NCBI RefSeq assembly: GCF_019097595.1
Contig: NC_080731.1
Coordinates: forward strand, 12,113,571-12,177,570
Direction: 5' to 3'
DNA from: Hemibagrus wyckioides
Taxonomy: Eukaryota; Chordata; Actinopteri; Siluriformes; Bagridae
Length of the DNA: 64,000 nucleotides
The notes under the pieces: generated by a model
The model's database searches: none
What the model was told of the DNA's origin: nothing
The model's input: only the letters and a program-made list of their open reading frames with translations
Translations under genes and position numbers: made by a program
Shown here: piece after piece, positions 23,401-34,195 of the stretch
How positions within the stretch are numbered: the stretch's first letter is position 1
How the letters are laid out: each line of letters starts with the position of its first letter

Positions 23401-26090
23401 CTTACTGTAGGCAGGTCTACCTGACCCACTCACACAGCAAAGAATCACCAAGACAAAGACTGTAGGTCACTGCAGTATTAATCACAGTGATGTCTTGTGG
23501 TGCGGTTTGTCATACCACACTTTATTAAAGCAATAAAATGTAAGATGTGTTTGTTATCAGGTAGAGTTTATTAAGCCATGCAAATGAGCATCAATTGTAC
23601 TAGTCAATTTTTCTAAATGAAATCTAAAAGACATTACAGTTGTTACACCGGATGTTACATCCCTGATGCCATCGGATTTCAGATATTCAGATGATTAAAA
23701 ATCCATCACAACTGATTTCTGGAAAAGGTCACGTTAAAAGGTTTGTTAAGAACTGGACTCACATCTTCAGACTCAAACACATGACAGATCATCTTGTACT
23801 GGCGCTTTTCATCCTGGGCTGGATCAGACGCCTCCATATTCTCCTGAGAGTCAGAGCGAGGCATTCTCCTCCTGGCCATCAGAACCACAATGTTCCCAAT
23901 GTCAGCGATGTAAGAAATGGTCCTTAATGGGTGGTCCATCATGGTCTCCTATAGAATACAAAACAGGGATAGATTAATATCAAATGTACTGACAGTTAGC
24001 CAAGGTGAGCTGCAGTGTGGGTTGGTACAGAGCGCAAAGTTTTCATGGATTAAAATTTTTTTTAGATTCAAATAATAATGTAAAATGCTTTAATCACTTT
24101 CTCATACTATTTTGAATACTATATTTATTTGGATCTACCATTTACTGAGTATATGTACGCTCACTGAGCACTTTTGGAATGCTGTAGTCTCCTTTTGCTA
24201 TCAAAACACCCTCAATTCCTCACGCCTTGGATTCCACAGGATGTTAGAAACATTCCTTTGAGTTTCTGGTCCATGTTAATATGATTGTGTCTCTGAATTC
24301 CTGCAGATTTTTCAGGAGCACTTTAACACTGTGAATTTCCCGTTCTAGCACATCTCAAAGGTGTTTTATTAGATTCAGATCCGGTGACTGGGAAGACTGC
24401 TGAAGAACACTGAACTCATTGTCATGTTCATAAAACCAGTTTGAGATGACTTATGCATTGAGACTTCATGACTTGATCATGCTGGAGATTGCTTTTAGGA
24501 GCTGGGAAATTGTGTCCATGAAGAGATGCACAGCAACAATTCTCAATTCTAGACTGTGATATTCAAGTGATGATTGATAGGTATTAATATGCCCTATACT
24601 ATCCTTTTAAATTAAAATTTAATGTTAATTAAATGTTTAGTAATTCGGAAAAAAAAGCAGCTGAACATGTTACCAAGAAACCACCAAGCATCTGTCCTGA
24701 GGACTTTCCTGTGTTGGAGAAAATACAGCTTTACCTCTGAGCTCGATCTTTTTAATCAGTCTGCTATACCAGAATATAGAAATAATATATTCAAGTAAGT
24801 GTGTTAATATAAACCTCGCAGCTAGATCTATAGCCACAACTGCTTTTATAAAATAATAATCAGAACCTTTTGACCAATCAGATTCAGGTATTCAGTAGTG
24901 CTGTGTTGTAGCCTATTTACGACAATTCCTGAACTGCTGAGTTCCTATTATAAGAAGAACGTGTTCTAAGTATTCATCAGTGTGGTTAAACATTAGACTT
25001 TGGCTGTGTGGTGGATATAACAGTAGTGTTTAAGGACACTGAGTAAAAGTACCTGAGAGTCAGCATTCAGTACTTTGATTCTTTGAGTGGAAATGAAGAG
25101 GTCCACCTCCGTCATGGGCTGTGTCTCACCCTCAGGGGCCTGCTGACACAGAAATAATTTCACTGACCATCAATCCCTCTCTTTCTCTCTCACACACACA
25201 CAAACACACACACACAAGCCATTGAAACTAAGACAGAAACATTGGCAGAAAAGGTTAATATAAAGGTTAATACAAGGCCCAGATGTGCAGTGAAGGAGAG
25301 CTCCACTGCACAAAGTCTGTTTCAGTGACCTTGGCCAGCTCTGTAAAGAATATGGCTTGTTTCCCAGTCTGGGCTCAAATGTCTAATCAAGTGTAACAAT
25401 GAATCTCCTTCAGTAGGAACTCTGCAGCTTCATCATGCCCTGCAGGCTGGGGTTAGTATGATGGTGGTTAGTGTCTTCCTCCATTTAAAGAATTTGTTTT
25501 TGGGTGAGGAGACAGAAGAAATGAAAAAAAGGGTGACAGAGCCATCCACTACTGAACAAATACACAAGCAGCATAACAAAAGTCAGAGTGCCGGGGGCAC
25601 GTCTTAGAGAAAGAGAAACACAAACACTGCACATCACCTTAGAAAGAAAAGAGTCCAGAAAGATAAGAATGTAGCAGAAGCCCATACTTTCTGCATCCAG
25701 CAAAAAACACCCCACCCCACCCCACCCCAAAAAACCCCCACAGCTTCCGCTACCTTTACTCGAATGACTTTTAGCTTCATGTCAGACGTGAAATGAAAAC
25801 AATGGAACATGTTTCACAGACAAATATCTGACACAAAGGGTTACAACTTGTTGCTGGATTCAGAAATACAGCAAACAAGAGAAAGGCAGAAACTGAAAGT
25901 GCACAAGCAAAAAAAAATGTAAAAGAAGGAAGAAGAAAGAGGAAAAATAGCAAAACACCAAACGGATGATGATTTACTGCACCTTCTTCCTGTTTTTGGC
26001 TAATTTCTGGGCCGTCTGCTTGGCATGGAACAAACAGAGACAGGAACATGGTTAGAGTGGCACAGAGCCCAGACGACCCAATCGATACTG

Positions 26091-26128
<38 letters not shown>

Positions 26129-29100
26129 CCACCTGTCACCTGCCATACACACAAACCACAAATTCCCTGTTTGAGTAAAGCAGCACCTCACATACGTCAT
26201 CAAGAGAAACACTAAAATATGTCTGCAAATTGGATGGATATTTAAAATAACATCATAATCAAATCAAATAGAATTAGAAATATTTCATACTGATTTAAAG
26301 TGCACTGAAATTCAATTCCACTCTCGCCACAAGGTGGGATACTTGCGCTTTCCTCGAAAAGTTTCCTCGCTCTTACATTACAGCTCATTCTGTCAAAAAG
26401 CTGCAGCTACACAAAGCAGATTGAAATCCGCTGCAAAATTCGATTGGGGATGAACCACGTTTATTTTTTTTTAGTTTGAAAAGACATGATATCACATGAG
26501 GCGATCGAGCTATGAAAGAATCGAGGAGAACATGAATAATTAATGAACTGTTCTAGTTCAGCCCAATAAAAAAAAAAGAACAGGAGACGTTGGCAAGAGA
26601 CCAACACGATCTGACAGCCGAGGATTCACCGTACCGTGATGAGAGAAACAAAAAAAAAAAAAAATCAAACCCTGACATCAGATTGAATCCCTAAATAGAA
26701 TTTTTAATAGAAATGGGACAGCTGTGTCACTAGTCAAAAGTAATGCTTGAGGAAAGTGTCAGATACATAAATAACAAGTGACTTGGCCCATTTACTGGAA
26801 CTGGAACATCACACACCACCTTGGTGGAGAAATAATTCAAGGCTCAGATGAGTTCCTTCAGTTGTGTGAGTTGTGAGATCACCGGGGTGTGGCACCTTTT
26901 ATTATTCATCACCTCCTATTAAGCTAAAGGTAAAATATCCAGAAGGATCATAGATCTGTTCGCGTGCTTTAGATTTAGGTCAGTTGGACTTCCATTGACA
27001 TCCATTTTGGTGACTTCTCTTTAAAATATATTGTTTTGGATTAAATGTGATGATTATTTGTTTAATTTCTATTTGTTTAATGGTTAGCATTAGAGACTTT
27101 GATAAAGTGACTTTGAGTTTAAATACGCATTATAATTAGTTTTATAATTAGCTTTCCTGACGCAAACCCTCCCAACTTTTAAATATACATTATAATTAGT
27201 AAATATAATTAAAAAAACATTTTATTTTTCCAGATTTCATATTTTGGATTTCTAAATAAAGTTTCTCTCTTAAAACTAAAGAAAAATGAAAATAAATCAG
27301 ATGCATAGGATTGCACTTTTGTAATACTTAACATCAAGAAATCCTCTTGATTTTTTTTTTTTTTTTTTAAACAAATATTTTTGACTTTTTCAGATGCCCC
27401 AGCCCAAGGGCTTATAGTGTCTGTGTGTTTATATATTTCATTATTTTTCAGAATACTGTATATATTTTTCATTAGTTTTTTTTAAATATTTGATACAGAA
27501 TTAAATACGACATTGTATTTAAATCTATTAAATAGTTAAGGTTAAATATTAATCACAAGGCCAACTCAAGTAACATTGTATAAATAAAGTAAAGAGTGTA
27601 TTAACATTAGAATAGTAAATGTTCATGCTGTGGCTATTAGTAATTCCACAGCCACTTTTTATTGTGTAGAAAACTAGCCTCTAAATTTTGAGTGTTTCAT
27701 ATGGACGTTTTTCACTTTAACACGACTCTGAATGGCGATATCTGACACTGAATTATTAACCTGGCCGTGCTTTATAGCTCATCAGGCTTCACTTCGCATT
27801 TGCATTACAAATTCGACATTAAGACAGATGCTCTGATGATGAACTTTAGAGCAGTAGGTGCTGGTTGCTGCATTTTTTACGATGGACAAAAACTGCTAAG
27901 ATGCTGATGGGGGAAAACGCTGAGTCATGTAGCTGACTGACTTTATGCTACAGAGGGATGAAAAGGGGGAAGGTGGCAAATGTCTGCAGTCCTTTGGGAT
28001 ATGCAACCTCATTATTATTCCACATAGGCGTGTCAGGCTGGAACGTGAGCAGAATCACAAAAAAGATTCCAAAGATCCCGTGGAAGATTACTGTAAATGC
28101 GATTTTTTTTTAGTGATATTTAAAAGTAATCATTTGTTCTTCCCACATACATGCAAAAATATCAGCATTACAAAATACCTAAAAAAAAGTGGCACAAAAA
28201 GGGGTGTAAATGTATCACTCCTGACAATCTGACCAAGGAAGTTTGCAAGATTTGTCTATTCTCAAGCACACAGTGTGTCAACTGTATTCTTAAATACTCG
28301 TGAGATATCATTATGCAACATTTAGGGTATGTCTTCTGAAATACAGAAAAGTCACAGTCCTCGATCGTCTCTCTTCATTTGTCCTCAAAGTGTCATACTT
28401 ATGTTTATTTCTTTCTATATCCTTAATCTTGTTATGGTGTTTTGCAGAAACGAGACTAGAAAGAGTTGAAGTACACGCAAGTACACTCAGCTTGTTCACG
28501 CAGGATCCGAGCGAAGAGACGCTCTCTGCTCACCTTGATGCGACTGACAGCCTCCTGAGCCTGCATCATGCGCACGTTCTTCGATGGCGTCTTGTCTGAT
28601 AGCAGCTGCGTCGAGCCCAGATAGTTTGCGGCAAAAATGATGCCGTCGATGAGGTCCTCTGGGTCACATGGGCCTGGAACTGAGACACAGGACAAGGAAG
28701 GTTCTCGGCGTGAATTAAAAATGGAGATCATACTGTGATAAATGAAACTAAGTATGTAATGTAATTATTAAACATGGTGGTTTGTGCTTGAGTTTATGGC
28801 CAATCTCACCTTCCACATATGTTGGGAATGAAGCGATGCTCCTCCTCGACTGCCATTTCAATAACAAAAAAAAACAACAGCAACTAAAAACCAGTATGCA
28901 GGAACTGTCATACAAATGTATTCGACAATTAACACACAATATGCTCCTGCATTTTACAATTTAATCTTTATCCACAGCATCTGTACTGGCGGTATAAGTG
29001 ATAGTGACATGTTTGTCGACTCAGAAAAGAAAAGAAACCTAAGGACAGGCCTTGTGGCAGTCAAGACATGCAAACACATAAATTGCTGTAGAAGATTTTC

Positions 29101-32100
29101 AGGAATTCGGTTTGCAAATTAAAATCTAAGTCTGTAGCATTAAATATGAAATGCTTTAGTCTTTGCCTGTTCATGAATGATCGAAATAACTTGTTACTAT
29201 ATTGCTGCACTGTTAGAGAGTTAGATACAAATAGCACCTTTGTTTTTCTTATGTCTTTATTTGTATCTTTGTTTATCATAAATTTTTAAGCAGTCAAGTT
29301 GTGGAAAACATTTCCATTTTGGTCTTGGTCAATTTCCACCCAGCAGCCAGCTCTCCTCCATCACACAACATCAACCAAACGGGAAAGATAAGAGCCAACG
29401 TGTGTAGCCAGCATGTATGTTTGTGAACTGCTGCTCATGCTGCATCACAGGGCAGTGTAACAGACTCAGACGAAAAGCACTATCTGCCCTCTTCCTCATA
29501 CATGAGCTCACAGATGCCACAGATTGTTTAGAGTCGGACTGATTGGCAGGGAAGACAGAGTATACCATCTCTCCCAGCCTGAGACCGCAGGCAATTTTGC
29601 TCTTTTGGACGCCTGATCATCTTCTGATAACGGAGTGATAGCCCATGTTGGAGTGCATGTCTGTGGTAACTGCACATATGGTACAGATACAGTAGAGAGA
29701 TGATAGTTGGAAAATGATGCTTTAAATTATTACACGTTAATATTACACTTACCTCCCCCCTCTCTCACACACACACACACACACACACAAACTGTTCTAT
29801 TACTGAAGTCACATGCTGGACTCCTACCTCTTTGCCAGCAGGAGACGGGGACTCAAAGTTTTCACTCCCCTCATGCTGCAGCAGGTTGCTGCTGGAAGAC
29901 TCCGCCCCCTGTGGAGAGGTGGAGGCTGGGCCTGGAGACTTGAGAAAGAAGAAGATGATCATTAATATGAGTCATCACAATTAAACATGGCATAAAGATT
30001 CAAAGAACACTTACAAAGGGACTGGCAAGAACATTTTGTCATAGAAACGGATAATGTCTGGATTATGGAACTATGGAATAATAAAAAATCCAGCAGGATC
30101 CAAAACTAACAAGAATACTGAAACTGAGATATACCTCACACACCAGCGCTTTAATATTTCACACAGTGACGATGTTTCGTATGGTAACATTTCTTCACTC
30201 CTACATAGTTTTAATTGCTATAGTCTTTTAACATTGGTCATAATAGATCATACATCCCATACTGAACAGCGTGTCACTACACTTTATTCATAGTGATAGA
30301 AAAGGAACAATTGTATTCATTCCTAATAACTGATTTTTATAAACAATTCTACTGGATATTATGACAGCTATCAACCCACGCACGTGTACTGAGTATTAAA
30401 CACAGTGACAGGAACAAACTATTTAAAAGCATTTACACTAACAACCCAGTGAGGGGCAGATTACTGCACTAGCATTTGATATAAAAGATAATAACCCACT
30501 AGCGGATATTTACGGTACTAAATACATGTACAAATCTCATACTATTCAACGTCAAAATCTAATGACCAGCGTGGTTTTTTTGGGAGAAACAATGGAAATA
30601 ACGAGTACATCAGTGATACACTGGCCAAACAATGATATATAACCTCACTGGTGTAACATCCTGTCTCTCATGGGAAAACCAAAAAAAGGAAAAGAAAGGC
30701 ATTCACTTGTTCCAGCATCAACAAGAGAGCAGATGAACAGCTAAACATCACTGATCACCCAACTCTATTTCTGGAGGATTTTAATATGGTTACACTGATC
30801 GTGAGTAAGTTCTAATTAAAGCTTCATGACAAATGAATCTAATGACAAAAGAAAAGAAGACAAAAGAGACGAAAGAAGAGAAACAGATGCTCCCAGAACA
30901 ATCCCGCAAAAACACACATCATCAATTTGACGGTTTGAAACACACACCCCCCTCTGACCTCGTCTTCGTTTTGCCCATCTTCCTGGTACATCCAAAAATT
31001 CTCCATCTTTAAAAGTTACAGCAAAAGTACTACCCTGTATAGTAGTTCTTAATAAAAACACCACACACAGAAAAAGAGAAGTTGACTGTCACCGGGTCTA
31101 ATCCGAGTAACTCTGGTGTAGCCCTGACACGGATCAGGATACGTTATGGCTTGGAATGAGAGAGCACTCAGCTCCTATTACAGCCCTATGACAGACACGT
31201 CCCTCATTTCTACTGAAACTCTACACAAGCAGCAAAATCTATTGTAGCTCTTATAATAACAAGGTGGAGATCCGAATCACCAGTCCAATCAGAGAGGTGG
31301 ACGATATGACAAAAATATGATGACAATATCGATATTACACTGATTGTTAGATCAAACATATGGTCTTATCTTTTAGGAGTGTGTTGTGAAACCTACATCA
31401 GGTTTAAGATTACCAGTCATGTGACGTCATTTATTCAAATCATTTCAAAGCCTGTTTCTCCATCGCTTAGAGTTAAATGATGACCATAAACATGGCACTC
31501 CGCTGTGAGCTCTACTACGTTCGAATACCAAAATCATAAAATACAGACTCCCATTGTACCTCGCCTGCACTGTGAATTGGAAATGTGGCATGAAGAAGCG
31601 CTTTGCTCAATCAGAATCAGCGCTGATGTGAGCTTATTATGGAAGAAACCCATTTTTCCTCCTCCGGTGTTTGTTACGTGAGTCTGACTAAATTATTTAC
31701 ACACAGTTTCCTTCTGTGTCGCTCAGCGGCACTAAATAAATTATATCGTAGAAGGCAAAAATAAGGGCTACGATGAACTCACGGGATAAATGACATCACA
31801 GGGAGGATTTTAATAAACTAGTGAACTAAATTCAGTGGACACCTTGGAGGCGTCATGTGAACTATTTAAAACTATAAAAATCAATTCATTAAGCTGACGT
31901 TAATGTACATAACTAAAGAATGCATTATATATTAAACCAAGCATTATATACGATAATAATCAGGACTTGCATGGCATATGCAGCACATAATTTTAGAAGA
32001 ATAATAAGCTGATTAAAAAGGGCTGATGTGGTAAGCATCTGTAAGCAGGCTTAAGGGCATAGTTTTGCGTGTCGGTGCTTTGAAATGGTCAGTACACTTC

Positions 32101-34145
32101 CTAACCCAGGGTCTTCAGGATAGAGGAGAGAGGGAAGGAAAAAAAACAAAGCGTCTGGTCACAGAACGACTGTTTATAGCTGACGTGATAACAGGAAGTG
32201 ACATCAAACATCATTTTTCACTGTAGAATATAACATTTTGGGTTATGTCAGACATGCATATCATTCTGTCATTGATTAATTTTCTATAAGAGCATGCTCC
32301 ATCGTGTGTTGGAATTGGTCTGGCTTTTTTTTTTTTTGACAATTGGGCTGGACATCGAAGTTATAGTTTGCATGAGGGATGTGTGAGGTGTGTTCTTACA
32401 AGGATGGACATCGTTAAAGACCTTCAGGAACAAGAGATGTGGCTTGAATTAATGATAAGATCTTGCTGAGCTAGCTGCATGTTTTCCTCTCAGAGGACAC
32501 ACAAGTTGTGGTAATGCTGTTAAACAGAGGGGAAAAGCGCACATTCGGTGTAGATTTGACATAACAATAGAGATCCAGAAACTTGCAAGAGTTCATGTGG
32601 AATCTGCGACAAAAAAAAAAAAAATCAGTGACAAAAAATATCTGCGTACAAACACAACCAGTGTGAGTGTGAGTGTCTATAGTGAGCTCCATTTCACTGT
32701 GAAACACACCCAATCTTTTCTGCTGCCTACTTGAATGGTGGAACATTTATGTTTAGTATATCAAAAAAATAATCTTGAATTTCTTATAAATATCGACCCA
32801 TTCTGAATCACCCAAACAGCAGTGATTGTGTGTGCTGATGAACAGGATTCAGACACATGCTATACCTGCGCTACGCTACACACTGCTATACACACCAGAA
32901 GCTGCTGTTTTTCCGGTGCAACAATGTGTTCAGACAACAGAATGAGACAGATTAGCCTAAACACACAGCTGATGATTATCGTGTACGTACAGAGGGGACA
33001 AAAGAGAGAGAAAGATATCAATTGCCTTGACTAGACAGGATGAAATCTGATCCTGTTCAGCAAGAAGCAGGCTGGAGAACAGTTACAGAGCATCTGTATA
33101 TTAGATTAATCATTCTACAGTATATTGTAACATGATATTTATTAGGTTCATTTATATTTGAGTTCAGACGTGAGAAAACCACGTGATAGAAGAAGGATAG
33201 AAGAAGCTGTAATACTTCTGACTACATGGAATTGTTGCTTGTTACAGTATATCTTTCTCTGTCTCTCTCTCTGTCTCTCGCTCTCTCATTCCTCTTTGTC
33301 TCTCTCTCTCTCTCTCATTCCTCTTTGTCTCTCTCTCTCTCTCTCTCTCATTCCTCTTTGTCTCTATCTCTCACTCTGTCTGCCTCTCTCTCTCTCATTC
33401 CTCTTTGTCTCTATCTCTCACTCTGCCTGCCTCTCTCTCTCCCTCTGTCTTTTTTCTGTCTCTCTCTCTCATTCCTCTTTGTCTCTCTCTCCCTGTGTCT
33501 TTTTTCTCTCTCTTTCTCTCTCTCTCGCTCTTTCTCTCTCTCTTTTTACTGTCTCTCTTTCTCCCTTTGAGTCTCTCGCTCTCTCTTTCTCACGGTCACA
33601 CACACTCTCATACCTCTTTATCTCTCTCTATCTCTCTCTTGTCTGCCTCTTTCACTTCTACATCTCTCTCTCTCTCTCATTCCCCCCTCTCCCTCTCTCT
33701 GCTCGAGCCCTGTTGTGGTTGAGGTTAAAGGCGGCTCCATTTGGATGCACGAGTCAGATGCTCCTATCACAGAATACAGATAAGTCCTGCTGGCGGAGGG
33801 AAGTAAAGCCAGTGCAGTGTGTGTTTGAGCCACCTTGTATTTTCCTCAGGCAGGAGATTTGTCCAGAGAGCAGCACTCACTGTGCAGAGACATGTTCACC
33901 CCACTGCATTCCCAGCAGCAAGCAAGATAAATGGAAGAGCAGGGAAAATACAACAAGCCTCTAGAAACTCCCTGATCTGCAGTACTGTTTGGGAGTAGGT
34001 AGCTGGACAACTGCACTGTAGACGTAAAGGAAAACTATGACTGTGTTTTCACACTGAAGATTGCATATTTGCCATCTAACAGAAATAAAGAAATTCCCTA
34101 ACTTGTCTGTACTAATCACAGCAACTTGCATCTGCACTATTATTA

Positions 34146-34195
<50 letters not shown>

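Noticed and set aside
33158..33964. 268-residue Ser/Leu-rich frame
   Set aside because: It is the translation of a CT microsatellite inside an apba1 intron on the opposite strand.
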